A stretch of 64,000 nucleotides of DNA from Competibacter_A sp003527885 (GCA_035442025.1 DAORPQ010000005.1:1-64000), one strand, 5' to 3'. Shown: positions 9,324 to 18,146, numbered from the stretch's first letter. Notes: generated from the letters alone by a model not told the origin. Translations and numbers: made by a program.

Positions 9324-10160
9324 ATGCCAAACCGCCTGCTAGCTGTGCTGACGGCTCTCTTTCTGGCGCTCGCCCTGCTTTTACCGCCGCTCGCTCGCGC
9401 GCAAAACGCCAGCCAGCAGCTCGCCGCCGATAGCGTGTTGGAAACCATCAAGAAACGAGGATCGGTCAAGATCGGCCTGTCCACCTTCGTCCCTTGGGCG
9501 ATGCGCGACAAAAACGGCGAGCTGACGGGCTACGAAATCGATGTCGCCAAACAGTTGGCCGAGGATATGAAGGTCAAGGCCGAATTCGTGCCGACCGCCT
9601 GGGACGGCATCATTCCCGCCTTGCTGGCCGGCAAGTTCGACGTGATCATCGGCGGCCTGTCGATCACCCCGGAGCGCAATCTGACCGTCAATTTCACCCT
9701 ACCCTACGCCAATTCCGGCATCCATTTGGTCGCCCACCAGGAGTTGGCGGCCGGTTTCAAGTCCTTGGCGGATTTCGACAAGCCCGGAGTGGTCCTGGCG
9801 GTAAGGCGCGGGGCGACCCCGGCCACCGCCGCCAAACGGCTGATGCCTAAAGCCGTGCTGCGCCAGTTCGATGAAGACGCGCTAGCGCTGCAAGAAGTGC
9901 TCAACGGCAAAGCCCACGCTTTCGTCGCCAGTGCCCCGACCCCGGCCTTCGAAGCTCTGAAACATCCCGATAAATTGTTCCTGCCAATCCCCGAACCCTT
10001 CGTGCAGGGCGCGGAAGGTTTTGCGCTGCGCAAGGGCGATCCCGACGCGCTAAACTTTTTCAACAATTGGATTCTGTCGCGCCAACAGGATGGCTGGTTG
10101 AAGGAGCGCCACGACTACTGGTTCAAAACTCGCGACTGGGCCGCCCAGGTCAGCGAATAA
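9324..10160 (+). CDS. Periplasmic amino-acid-type solute-binding protein (SBP_bac_3 family)
   Basis: This 278-residue protein has a Sec signal peptide (residues 1-26, ending LARA) followed by a two-lobe type 3 binding fold. The family signature is visible as LTGYEIDVAKQLAEDM, then TAWDGIIPALLAGKFDVII and SITPERNLTVNFTLPY. It would capture an amino acid or similar small ligand in the periplasm. ATG 9324 is chosen because it directly precedes the signal peptide and follows a GAGGGG ribosome-binding site. No ABC permease or ATPase gene is next to it, so it is an orphan binding protein, or could serve as a sensor. Sixteen bases separate it from the Ivy-like gene. Confidence 0.85.
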   Translation: MPNRLLAVLTALFLALALLLPPLARAQNASQQLAADSVLETIKKRGSVKIGLSTFVPWAMRDKNGELTGYEIDVAKQLAEDMKVKAEFVPTAWDGIIPALLAGKFDVIIGGLSITPERNLTVNFTLPYANSGIHLVAHQELAAGFKSLADFDKPGVVLAVRRGATPATAAKRLMPKAVLRQFDEDALALQEVLNGKAHAFVASAPTPAFEALKHPDKLFLPIPEPFVQGAEGFALRKGDPDALNFFNNWILSRQQDGWLKERHDYWFKTRDWAAQVSE

Positions 10161-10176
10161 CAAGAAGAGCGCCATC

Positions 10177-10761
10177 ATGATCTTACCGGTCTGGAGATTG
10201 TTCTTTTGCTTGCTGGGTTTGTTGGGCGTTGCGGCAAGCTGGGCGGCGGACGACTTCAACACGCTCGCCCGCACCTTGTTGAACTCGGCCAGGGATTTGC
10301 CGTTTCCGCAACATTGGACAGCGTATCAAGTGTACGCTTCCAACACCCTGGACCTCGTCGCCTTCCAACGGCCCTACCAAAACGCGATCAACCAATTACC
10401 GGCCGCCATCAAACGCAGCGATGGGCCTTGGCTGGCGCCGATGCAGATGCAATCGGCGCTCAACCGCTTCTTGAGCGCGCCGCAGGGGGAATTCATCTAT
10501 ATCAGCGGCTGCCAGCCGCACGGTTGCAACCCCAGCGTCTCCGTCGTGTTCGATCCCGCCACGGGTAAGCTGGCTTTGCTGCTGGAGAGGGCCGAATCCT
10601 CCAAAACGCAGCAGCGCCAGCAACACTGGCTGGTCGGCGATTACACCCCGCCGATGGCCGCGCTATTGCGCGCCGTGCGGGCCGCCGAAAAAGTGGGCCA
10701 CAACCGGCTGCCGTTACCTATCCAAACACGCAGCAAGGTCGTTGCCGCGCTGGCTCAATGA
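10177..10761 (+). CDS. Ivy-like periplasmic lysozyme inhibitor
   Basis: This 194-residue protein has a signal peptide (about residues 1-23, ending SWA) and resembles the Ivy family of vertebrate-type lysozyme inhibitors. The key feature is the disulfide-closed loop CQPHGC at residues 112-117, matching the CKPHDC loop that plugs the lysozyme active site in Ivy. The following strand pattern (SVSVVFDPATGKLALLL) also fits. The Asp of the canonical loop is replaced by Gly, and the N-terminal region is longer than in E. coli Ivy, so this may be a divergent member with another target. It sits between an orphan binding protein and exosortase H. Confidence 0.65.
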   Translation: MILPVWRLFFCLLGLLGVAASWAADDFNTLARTLLNSARDLPFPQHWTAYQVYASNTLDLVAFQRPYQNAINQLPAAIKRSDGPWLAPMQMQSALNRFLSAPQGEFIYISGCQPHGCNPSVSVVFDPATGKLALLLERAESSKTQQRQQHWLVGDYTPPMAALLRAVRAAEKVGHNRLPLPIQTRSKVVAALAQ

Positions 10762-10863
10762 GTCAGAGGTTGTCGGACGCCGCGCCCTATTTCATTTCAA
10801 CCCCAACACCCGCCTGAGATCGAACGGGCGACAAGACTTCGAAAACGTGGAACAAGGGAGTTT

Positions 10864-11361
10864 ATGCGGCGCTTTCTGCTGGCTTTTATCGGGATCGGCT
10901 TGGCGCTCTACGGGGTGGTCTACTTACCGCCGGTGCGGGAACAGCTCATCGAGCCTTTTACCGCAGGTTTGACGGCGCTGGCCGGCCACTTGATCACCTT
11001 GTTCGGCGGACGAGCCTGGGTATACGGTAATGTGCTGACCATTCCCGGTTTCAGCATCCGCATACTCGATTTATGCAACGGCGTGGAAGCCACCTTGCTG
11101 TTGTGGACCGCCATGCTGGCGTTTCCCGCGCCGTGGCGTCACCGGCTGCTGGGCCTGTTGCTCGGCTGGCTGGCGGTACAGGCTCTCAACATGGCGCGCA
11201 TCATCAGCCTAGTGTATCTGGGGGTCTGGAAACCGGCTTGGTTCTACTGGGTGCACTGGTACGTCTGGGATGCGTTGATCCTGATGGACGTGCTGCTGAT
11301 ATTCCTGCTCTGGCTGCGCCGGCTGCCGTTGGAAACGACGCGGCATGTACGCGCGGCTTGA
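10864..11361 (+). CDS. xrtH: Exosortase H (protein-sorting transpeptidase)
   Basis: This 165-residue polytopic inner-membrane protein belongs to the exosortase family, which processes PEP-CTERM-type C-terminal sorting tails. The catalytic set is intact: Cys71 in DLCNGVEA, Arg112 in NMARIISL and His131 in YWVHWYVW. The short length and the adjacent partner gene point to the XrtH subtype, whose substrates carry IPTL-type CTERM tails. ATG 10864 follows a GGGAG ribosome site. The gene overlaps the next one by 17 bases. No protein in this window ends in a recognisable sorting tail, so substrates must be encoded elsewhere. Confidence 0.88.
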   Translation: MRRFLLAFIGIGLALYGVVYLPPVREQLIEPFTAGLTALAGHLITLFGGRAWVYGNVLTIPGFSIRILDLCNGVEATLLLWTAMLAFPAPWRHRLLGLLLGWLAVQALNMARIISLVYLGVWKPAWFYWVHWYVWDALILMDVLLIFLLWLRRLPLETTRHVRAA

Positions 11362-12028
11362 TCCGCTCCTGCTGCGCCTGCTGCTGAGCGGCGTGCTTTG
11401 TTTGCCCGTGTGCCTGGGACTGTGGTGGTGGCTGGTCCGAGAACCGCTGGCCAGGGAACTGGGACACGGCGTCGGCTTCATCAGCCAATGGCTGTGGTCG
11501 GAAACCGTGCTGGGGGTCGGTTTGGACGGAGACAAGGGATTGATCGTGAGCTTGGTGCCGCCGCTGACCGACTCGGCGCGCATGTTCATGGCCTTGCCGC
11601 TACCGTTCGACCGCGCAACCGTGATGCTGCCGCTGTTTTGGGGCTTGACGCTGGCGACGCCGGGGCGAGGCCTGCCGCGTCGGCTGCTGTACGGCAGCCT
11701 CGCCCTGCTGCCGGTGGTCTGCATCACGGTGCTGCTGTACGTCCAATTTCAACTGGCGCTGTATCGCACCCACTTGCCGTTGCTGACCGAGCTGCCGCCC
11801 CCCGACTATGCCCTGGCGCTACCCGACTCGCCTGTGCTGTATCAGCTGTGGGGATTGGGCCGGCAACTGGCGATGCTGGTGCTCCCCATCGTCGCGCCCC
11901 TGCTGGCCTGGCTGTTGCTGCATCAACGCTACTTGCGTGAAATTATCCTCGGGGGGCTGGTGCAGCGAGCGCTCGGCGCAGCGTCCCGACGGCCACCGTC
12001 TTTGCCGCCCCCGGACCCGGTGGAGTGA
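11345..12028 (+). CDS. Exosortase H-associated membrane protein
   Basis: This 227-residue protein has several hydrophobic segments: about 5-28, then helices near residues 90-110, 115-140 and 170-200. It starts inside the end of xrtH and its stop overlaps the GTG of the next gene, so the three genes are translationally coupled. In other genomes exosortase H is accompanied by a membrane protein of this size and position; I assign it by context and hydrophobicity rather than by a specific motif. It probably assists sorting or anchoring of XrtH substrates. Confidence 0.7.
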   Translation: MYARLDPLLLRLLLSGVLCLPVCLGLWWWLVREPLARELGHGVGFISQWLWSETVLGVGLDGDKGLIVSLVPPLTDSARMFMALPLPFDRATVMLPLFWGLTLATPGRGLPRRLLYGSLALLPVVCITVLLYVQFQLALYRTHLPLLTELPPPDYALALPDSPVLYQLWGLGRQLAMLVLPIVAPLLAWLLLHQRYLREIILGGLVQRALGAASRRPPSLPPPDPVE

Positions 12029-12621
12029 GGGCACTTTTCCGCTGCCTGCTGTTGGGCGCCGCGCTACTGGCCGGCTGTGACGACCCCCGACAGGGACAAT
12101 ATCGGCTGGCGATGCAGCGGGTGTTTCAACGTGACTACCGGGCGGGCGCAGCGCTGTTGGCGACGCTGGCCCAGAACGGCCACGCGCCCTCCCAATTCCG
12201 GCTGGGGTTCTTGTATCGCTTGGGTCTTGGCGTGCCGCGCAACCTGCGGTTGTCGGGCTACTGGTTCGAAAAGGCAGCCCAACAAGGTCATGTGGGCGGC
12301 CAATACTGGCTGGCCGAATCCTACCGCCGGGGCGACGGCGTGCCCCGCGCGCCGGAATTGGCCTTTCAGTGGTTTAACCGTCTGGCCGAACAAGGCTACG
12401 CGCCGGCACAATATCAAGTCGCGCTGGCCTACACCGAAGGTCTCGGCGTTTCAAAAAACGATGTGGCGGCCGTCGGCTGGCTGCAACGGGCGGTCGCCGG
12501 CGGTCACGGGGACGCGGCCCGGCGGCTGGCGCAAGCCTATCGGGACGGCGAACTGGGCTTGCCGCGCGACCCGCGACAAGCCCAGCAGTGGGAAGACAAG
12601 GCTCAACCGGCACGATTTTAG
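12025..12621 (+). CDS. Sel1-repeat lipoprotein
   Basis: This 198-residue product starts with a lipoprotein signal peptide whose lipobox is LLAGC (Cys18). About four Sel1-like (TPR-class) repeats follow, with typical elements such as SQFRLGFLYRLGLGVPRN, AQYQVALAYTEGLGV and AARRLAQAYRDG. Such repeats make a solenoid for protein binding at the envelope. The start is GTG at 12025, overlapping the previous stop as GTGA. Together with exosortase H and its partner it could be an accessory of the sorting system, although Sel1 lipoproteins are common elsewhere. Confidence 0.8.
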   Translation: MRALFRCLLLGAALLAGCDDPRQGQYRLAMQRVFQRDYRAGAALLATLAQNGHAPSQFRLGFLYRLGLGVPRNLRLSGYWFEKAAQQGHVGGQYWLAESYRRGDGVPRAPELAFQWFNRLAEQGYAPAQYQVALAYTEGLGVSKNDVAAVGWLQRAVAGGHGDAARRLAQAYRDGELGLPRDPRQAQQWEDKAQPARF

Positions 12622-12675
12622 GAGGCTCGCGACGCCGCTCCGACCAGATCGCGAGCACTCCCGTCCTTCCAAACG

Positions 12676-13926
12676 CTAGCCGGGCACGCGGCAGTCCACC
12701 ACCTTGAACTCGACCCGCCGATCCAGCGCGTCGCGGGCGTCGTCGGTCCCCGTTCCGATCAAGGTTTCCTTCGAACCCACGCCGTTGGCGATGGTCCGGT
12801 TGCGGAGCGCCGCCGCATCTGTCTCCAGCTTGCCCTTGATGCTTTCCGCCCGGCGCAAGGACAAACGTTCGTTGATCGGCTCGGGTCCGGTGCGGCTGGT
12901 ATGTCCAACCACCTCCAAACACCCCGCGCGCTCTGACGTGCGTTGCGCGATCTGCCGCAACCACAGCGGATACGGTCCACTGACTTGCCGGTCCGGCCAG
13001 AAATCCGTCGAACCCGGTTTGAACAGGAACTTGACGGCCAGCCGTTTGTTGCTCAGCCCGTAATCGACGATCTTGTCGAAGGCCTGGGCGGCGTCATTGC
13101 GGCGGCCCAGTTTCCAACTGCTGAGATACAGGCCGTTGTAGACCCGCAGTTGTTGGCCGTCCGGCGAGCGGAACGCATCCTGATACAGTCCCAGCGCTCT
13201 TTGGTATTGCCGGTCGTTGTAGGCGTCGATCGCTTCGCTGATCAGGGCGGCGGTGAGGATGCGGTCCGCGTAGGCCGCATTGATCGGATCGCCGGCCTTG
13301 GTGCCTTGACAGGTCTTGATGTACGCCTCGGTGGCCGGGTCTGGCGTCCAGGTCGGGCTATCGTTGAAATACGCGGTCGGGGTGATATCGACGCCTTCGG
13401 GTTTGGCCCGCGCGGTACCCTTGGCAATGATCTTGCCCGACTTGAGATCGGCCAGCGCCAGACAGACGCGGAACGCCTCGCGCGCACCTTCGGTTTTTCC
13501 GTCCTTGTTGACGCCCGTGAAAGTGCCGACCAGTACGATGGGCGACTTGGCGACCGCCGCCGTCGAAAACGGCTGCACCGCGAACCGCGGATACTTCGCT
13601 TTGACCAGCTCGACCAAGCGCGCTTCCATGGAGCGCGTGGCGACCGATTGCGCCCCTGACACGCCGTCGATCAACGGATCGATCACCAGCGTATAGGGCG
13701 CTGGCTCCTTGGCGTTCGCCTCGGGCAATTGGGCGCGGCCGAACAAGTCGTTCGCCGCTTTTAAAACCGCTTCGTCAAAGGCCAGCGGCTGAACCGGCGG
13801 CGCCGGAGCGGCGGCGGCCTGCTTCTGTTCGGCGGGCGGCGTGGTGCAGCCCCATAACAGTGCGGCGAACGAAAGTACGGCTATGGAGCACAAGGGTCTG
13901 AGACTGCCGGAGCGCAATAGCTTCAT
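12676..13926 (-). CDS. OmpA-family outer-membrane lipoprotein
   Basis: This 416-residue protein has a lipoprotein signal peptide (LLWGC, Cys27), a middle region of about 270 residues without a recognised domain, and a C-terminal OmpA-like peptidoglycan-binding domain (about 305-416). The canonical OmpA core appears as VVGHTSRTGPEPINERLSLR. The Asp normally found after GHT, which helps bind diaminopimelate, is Ser here, while the later Arg of LSLRRAE is kept, so peptidoglycan affinity may be altered. ATG 13926 is preferred to 13935 because the AGGAGG at 13942-13937 lies 10 bases from it but only one base from the other. It overlaps the kinase stop by four bases and is likely co-translated with it. 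Confidence 0.85.
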   Translation of the reverse strand: MKLLRSGSLRPLCSIAVLSFAALLWGCTTPPAEQKQAAAAPAPPVQPLAFDEAVLKAANDLFGRAQLPEANAKEPAPYTLVIDPLIDGVSGAQSVATRSMEARLVELVKAKYPRFAVQPFSTAAVAKSPIVLVGTFTGVNKDGKTEGAREAFRVCLALADLKSGKIIAKGTARAKPEGVDITPTAYFNDSPTWTPDPATEAYIKTCQGTKAGDPINAAYADRILTAALISEAIDAYNDRQYQRALGLYQDAFRSPDGQQLRVYNGLYLSSWKLGRRNDAAQAFDKIVDYGLSNKRLAVKFLFKPGSTDFWPDRQVSGPYPLWLRQIAQRTSERAGCLEVVGHTSRTGPEPINERLSLRRAESIKGKLETDAAALRNRTIANGVGSKETLIGTGTDDARDALDRRVEFKVVDCRVPG

Positions 13927-16127
13927 GGTTGGCATTCCTCCTGTTCGGTGGCTGAAAGCGGTTCTCCGAGTTGCGCTTTGAGCAGCGCCTCCCGGCAATG
14001 GGTTTTCGGTCCTTTCTGGCGAGAGGGGCCAGCGAGTTCCGGGCGGGGTTTGGCGGGCTTCGGCGACGGGTTCAGTTCGGATTTCAAGACCGTGGTGGCC
14101 GGCGCTTTGGGGCGCGCCTGGATATTGGCCGGAGCGGGTTCGGAGAGCGCCTTTTCAATGGCGCGGCGTTTGGCGTCTTCCGCGCCGCGGCGCTTGGCGT
14201 CCTCGACCGCCTGCCGTTTGGCCTCCTCTTCGACGGCTCGCCGGGCTTCGCTCTCCGCCTGTTTGCGTTTGGTCTGCAAAAGATGGTTCAGGGTGGCCAG
14301 TCGCGGGTGACCGGACTGGATCAGGGCGAGCTGCGCCAAATAATCTCCAGCGAGCTGCAAATCGGCCTTGCGGATGGCGGCGTCGGCCAACTCCGCATAG
14401 CGGTCCCCCACCTGTTGCAGCGCGGCCCGCACCCGGTCGGGATCGGGCGCCAAGGCGGCGATTTGACGGTAGCACGCCGCGATTTCGCCGCCCTGTTGGC
14501 CGGTCAACCGCTCCAGCGGAAAGCGGTTGGCGCAATCCCGCAACAGCTCGTCGATGCGTTGGTTGGCCGCAATCGCCGCACTCGCCTGCCGGCGCAGCTC
14601 CAACAGGTCGGGCTGTTCGGGAACCATGAGTAGCCCGTCCTCGATGCGTTTGAGGCTGTCCTCCAGCCGGCCTTGCCGCAGCAATTCCCGCACCGTATCC
14701 ACCAGTTGGGGAACGAGCTGCCGCTCTTTGAGCCGATTCTGAAGCACCGTGCGCAACGTCGACAATTCCGGATGGTCGGGCGCCCGTTGCAAGCCCTGTT
14801 CGGCGGCTTGCAGGCCGCCTTCGAGATCGCCGGCCTGCCAGCGGGCGTGCGCTTGCGCCAACAGCCGATCCGCCTCGCCTTGCCGTTCCCGCAGTTGCGT
14901 TTGCAGGGCTTGGCGCAAGGCCAACAATTCGCCGTGATCGGGCACTTGCCGCAAGCCGTCCTCGACGCGCCGCAAACCCTGTTCGAACGACCCGTCACGC
15001 CGGTTTTGCCGGGCCTGCTCCAGTAAATCGGCCGCACTCCGATAGCGTTCGGCCCGCTCGCGCAAGGCCAGCAGGCGGCCATCCTCGGGCGAAGCCGCCA
15101 AACCCAATTTGACCAGCTCCAGGCTCTGCGCGAATTCACCGCTTTGAAAATGTTTCAGCGCGAGCTGTTCGTAGCTGTCGACCGGTTGCCGGTTCAGGGC
15201 CAGATAAACGCCGCCACCGACGAGCATGGCCAATAGCGAAAGCCCGCCGATCAGCCCGCTTTTTTTCGAAAACAGCGCGCCGCCGAGGGTTTGGTCCATC
15301 CGGGCGGTATCGATCAGATTACGCAAGGAGGCGCTGGATTCGGGATGGTCGAGCGCGTCGATGAGCTGCTCGGCGGTTTCAAAACGCTCGGCCGGGGTTT
15401 TGGCCAGCAGCTTTTGCAGCACGGGTTGGAATCGGCCGAGCCCGTCAGGCAGGCGCGGCAGGGGCTGGGTGCAGTGCATCATGGCGATGCTGATGACATC
15501 GTCCGCGCGATAGGGCGGTTCCCGGACCAGCATTTCGTAAAACACGATGCCGAGACTGTACAGATCGCTGCGGCTGTCCAGCGGCTTGCCGGTAATCTGT
15601 TCCGGGCTCATGTAAACCGGGCTGCCGATGGCCAGTCCGGGTGCAGTCAGTTGCGTGTCGTCGGCATCCACGATCTTGGCGATGCCAAAATCGCTGAGCA
15701 CCGGCGTGCCGTCCTGGCGGAACAGGATGTTCTGCGGTTTGATGTCCCGGTGAATGACGCCGCGCCGGTGGGCGTAGGCCAGCGCGCCGGACACCGACTT
15801 GATGATTTCGAGCGCCCGTTCCGGGCTCAACCCCCGTTCGATGTGCTGCGCCAAGGTCCCCTCGGGCAAAAACTCCATCGAAAAATACGAATGAGGGCCG
15901 TTCGAGCCAAAATCGTAGATCGTTATGATTTGCGGGTGCTGGAACTGGGCGATGATCCGCCCTTCTTTCAGGAAACGATCATTGAAATTGCTATCGTTGA
16001 TCTGGGTGGACTTGATGACTTTCAAGGCGACCCGGCGGCCGAGCGATTGCTGGACCGCGAGATAGACGGTGGCCATGCCGCCCTCGCCGATCTTCCGCAC
16101 AATCGTGTAACCCGGAACCTCGATCAC
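13923..16127 (-). CDS. Membrane Ser/Thr protein kinase with TPR-like extracytoplasmic region
   Basis: With GTG 16127 as start the product has 734 residues. The N-terminal kinase domain (about 7-270) shows GEGGMATVY, the ATP-binding Lys36, the catalytic HRDIKPQN (Asp128) and DFGIAK, so it should be active. A single membrane helix follows (about 293-315). The remainder is built of repeated helical units (EFAQSLELVKLGLAASPEDG, SFEQGLRRVEDGLRQVPDHG, DLEGGLQAAEQGLQRAPDHP, RLEDSLKRIEDGLLMVPEQP), a TPR-like array, then an Arg/Ala-rich coiled coil and a basic tail. In-frame TTG/GTG starts at 16199 and 16196 exist but lack a ribosome site, whereas AAGGA precedes 16127. It is coupled to the OmpA-type lipoprotein, a plausible envelope partner. 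Confidence 0.88.
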   Translation of the reverse strand: MIEVPGYTIVRKIGEGGMATVYLAVQQSLGRRVALKVIKSTQINDSNFNDRFLKEGRIIAQFQHPQIITIYDFGSNGPHSYFSMEFLPEGTLAQHIERGLSPERALEIIKSVSGALAYAHRRGVIHRDIKPQNILFRQDGTPVLSDFGIAKIVDADDTQLTAPGLAIGSPVYMSPEQITGKPLDSRSDLYSLGIVFYEMLVREPPYRADDVISIAMMHCTQPLPRLPDGLGRFQPVLQKLLAKTPAERFETAEQLIDALDHPESSASLRNLIDTARMDQTLGGALFSKKSGLIGGLSLLAMLVGGGVYLALNRQPVDSYEQLALKHFQSGEFAQSLELVKLGLAASPEDGRLLALRERAERYRSAADLLEQARQNRRDGSFEQGLRRVEDGLRQVPDHGELLALRQALQTQLRERQGEADRLLAQAHARWQAGDLEGGLQAAEQGLQRAPDHPELSTLRTVLQNRLKERQLVPQLVDTVRELLRQGRLEDSLKRIEDGLLMVPEQPDLLELRRQASAAIAANQRIDELLRDCANRFPLERLTGQQGGEIAACYRQIAALAPDPDRVRAALQQVGDRYAELADAAIRKADLQLAGDYLAQLALIQSGHPRLATLNHLLQTKRKQAESEARRAVEEEAKRQAVEDAKRRGAEDAKRRAIEKALSEPAPANIQARPKAPATTVLKSELNPSPKPAKPRPELAGPSRQKGPKTHCREALLKAQLGEPLSATEQEECQP
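13937..13942 (-). promoter_or_regulatory. Ribosome-binding site deciding the start of the OmpA-type lipoprotein
   Basis: A perfect AGGAGG lies inside the 3' end of the kinase gene, 10 bases before ATG 13926 and one base before the alternative ATG 13935. The spacing supports the shorter protein. Confidence 0.7.
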
Positions 16128-16226
16128 GACCGGAGCTTCCTTATCGCACCAAACTGTTTGAGAGCCTTTATTGTGCGCTCGATCCCGGCAATTCACCAAG
16201 GTCGGACGCCTCGCGACGCACGGGGT

Positions 16227-17456
16227 TCAGCGCGGGCGGCGGCATCCTGCCAGCAACCAGAACCAGGAAAGCGATTGCGCGGCCAGCGCCAGGCCGAATG
16301 CCAGTTGATAGCCCGTGTCAGCGTAGCCGCCGCCCGCCACCGGCCAGCGGTTGATGATCGCCCCCATCCCCCATTGGCCGGCGAAAGCCAGCACGAACAC
16401 CAGCAGGTTCAGGGCGGTATTCACCCGCCCCGCCAGCTCCGGCGGAAAGGCTTGCGAGAGAATGGCGTAGGTCAACACCGCGCTGGTGCCGAAAAAGCCG
16501 AACAACACCCACAGCGCCAACAGCGGGCCAACCTGCAACAGCAGCGCCAGCTGCACCAGCATGAACAAGCCGATGCCGGCTGTAGCTACCGTTATCGGCC
16601 GCACCCCGATGCGGGCCAAGCGGTAGACCAATTGGCCCATCCCGAGAAAGCCCGCCACCATGGCCGCCGCCGTCCAGAACAGATAATCGGCGGCGGCGGC
16701 CTTGTTCAGGCCGGCCACGTCGCGCAACCAAGGCCCCGCCCACAAGCTTTGCACCGCCAAGAAAGAAGCCTGGGTCAACACGCTGTTGGGCGCGATCCGC
16801 CAGAACAACCGGCTGCGGAAAACGCCGGCGACGCCGCGCCACTGCGAGCGCAGATCGCCCGACCCCGCCTGGAGGCCACGCTCCGGCACCACCAGCAGTA
16901 AAGTGAGCGCAAGCGCGACGCTTAACGCCGCCAGCACCGCGAACACGCCCCGCCAGCCGATCAGTTGCAGCGCGGCCTCGACCGGCGCGGTGGCCGTCAA
17001 GGCCCCCAAGCCGCCCGCCGCCAGCACCCAGCCGTTGGCCACCGGCAACCGCTCGGCCGGCAACCACAACACGAACGCCTTGAAGCTGGCCATCAAACAG
17101 GCCGATACCCCCAACCCGATCAGCCCCCGACCGACGATCAGCTCCAGCGGGTTGCCGCTGGCGGCGAACAGCCCGGCCCCGGCCGCCGCGAACAGCAGCA
17201 AAGCCGCTTCCACCCGGCGCGGCCCGAAGCGATCCAGCAAGACGCCCAACGGCAGTTGAAACGCCGCGAAGGTCAGAAAATAGACGCTGGTCAACAAGCC
17301 CAGCTCGGTGGCGTCCAACCGCAATTCCACCGTCAGATAAGGCGACAGCACCGCGTTGATGGTCCGGTACAGATACGAGAGAAAATAGCCGGCGGCAAAC
17401 GGCAGAAAAATCCGCAACGCGAGCGCGGCCGACCCCGGCGCGGGCGCGGCGCTCAT
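16227..17456 (-). CDS. Major facilitator superfamily transporter
   Basis: This 409-residue protein has about 12 hydrophobic segments and the MFS A-like motif GVLLDRFGPRRVEAALLLF after helix 2. The family moves small molecules across the inner membrane, usually coupled to protons. Substrate cannot be inferred. The ATG at 17456 overlaps the TPMT stop by four bases, so the two are co-translated. A shared role, such as export of a methylated product or of a toxic chalcogen or thiol compound, is possible but only inferred from context. Confidence 0.88.
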   Translation of the reverse strand: MSAAPAPGSAALALRIFLPFAAGYFLSYLYRTINAVLSPYLTVELRLDATELGLLTSVYFLTFAAFQLPLGVLLDRFGPRRVEAALLLFAAAGAGLFAASGNPLELIVGRGLIGLGVSACLMASFKAFVLWLPAERLPVANGWVLAAGGLGALTATAPVEAALQLIGWRGVFAVLAALSVALALTLLLVVPERGLQAGSGDLRSQWRGVAGVFRSRLFWRIAPNSVLTQASFLAVQSLWAGPWLRDVAGLNKAAAADYLFWTAAAMVAGFLGMGQLVYRLARIGVRPITVATAGIGLFMLVQLALLLQVGPLLALWVLFGFFGTSAVLTYAILSQAFPPELAGRVNTALNLLVFVLAFAGQWGMGAIINRWPVAGGGYADTGYQLAFGLALAAQSLSWFWLLAGCRRPR

Positions 17457-18124
17457 CGGCCCGGCGCCGCACGGTGCGTCAGCCGGTAGGCTTTTTCCAG
17501 CAACCAAGTCAGGCCGCGCTCCCGCCAGCGGGATTCCTCCGCCAGCGCATCCCGCGCGTACAGCGGCTCCACCTCGTGCCCCGACCCGAACAATGCCCGG
17601 ATTTCCGGCTCGGCGACCGCAAAGGGCGGACCCGCCAACAGCGCCTGATCGTATTCCAGCGTCACCAGCAGCGTGCGGACCCCGGCCGGCAAAATGGCGT
17701 CCAGCTTACGCGCGTACCCCTCGCGCATCGCCGGGGGCAAGGCGATCAGCGCGGCGCGGTCGTAGACGCCGGCGACACCGGTCAGATGGCGCGGCTCCAG
17801 GGCGAAGAAATCGCCCAGCAGAATGCGGATTTCGTCCTGCTCCCACACCTCGAACGCGCCTTCCCGCCAGCGGTGCGGCCGCAAGTGGTTTTCTTGGAAA
17901 AACCCCTCGACGGCGAGCGGGCTGATTTCCACGCCGGTGACCGGATAGCCCTCGCCGGCCAGCCACAGCAAATCCTGGCTCTTGCCGCATAGCGGCGCGA
18001 ACACCCGGCGGCCGGCCGGCAGCTCCAGCCGGTTCCAGAAGCGCTGGAGCTGAGCGTTGATATCTTGCTGGTGAAAGCCGATTTCGGCGCGTTCCCAGCG
18101 TTCGTGCCAAAAGCTCAACTCCAT
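17453..18124 (-). CDS. tpm: Bacterial thiopurine S-methyltransferase
   Basis: This 223-residue protein matches the TPMT family in length and motifs: an N-terminal FWHERWERAEIGFHQ, then the SAM-binding stretch VFAPLCGKSQDLLWLAGEG and TGVEISPLAVEGFF. The enzyme transfers a methyl group from SAM to thiols; bacterial members are known to methylate selenium and tellurium oxyanion derivatives. ATG 18124 is chosen because homologues start immediately before the W-H-x-R-W motif. It is coupled to the MFS gene downstream and follows the sugar-nucleotide gene by 22 bases. Confidence 0.92.
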   Translation of the reverse strand: MELSFWHERWERAEIGFHQQDINAQLQRFWNRLELPAGRRVFAPLCGKSQDLLWLAGEGYPVTGVEISPLAVEGFFQENHLRPHRWREGAFEVWEQDEIRILLGDFFALEPRHLTGVAGVYDRAALIALPPAMREGYARKLDAILPAGVRTLLVTLEYDQALLAGPPFAVAEPEIRALFGSGHEVEPLYARDALAEESRWRERGLTWLLEKAYRLTHRAAPGR

Positions 18125-18146
18125 GACAGACCTCCGGATCCCGCGC

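Noticed and set aside
12625..12656. GCTCGCGA/TCGCGAGC inverted repeat as a bidirectional terminator between convergent genes
   Set aside because: The arms are perfect, but the loop is 16 bases and there is no T-tract on either side, so support is too weak to annotate.
15291..16901. 536-codon plus-strand open frame opposite the Ser/Thr kinase and MFS genes
   Set aside because: It spans two real minus-strand genes and shows no family features.
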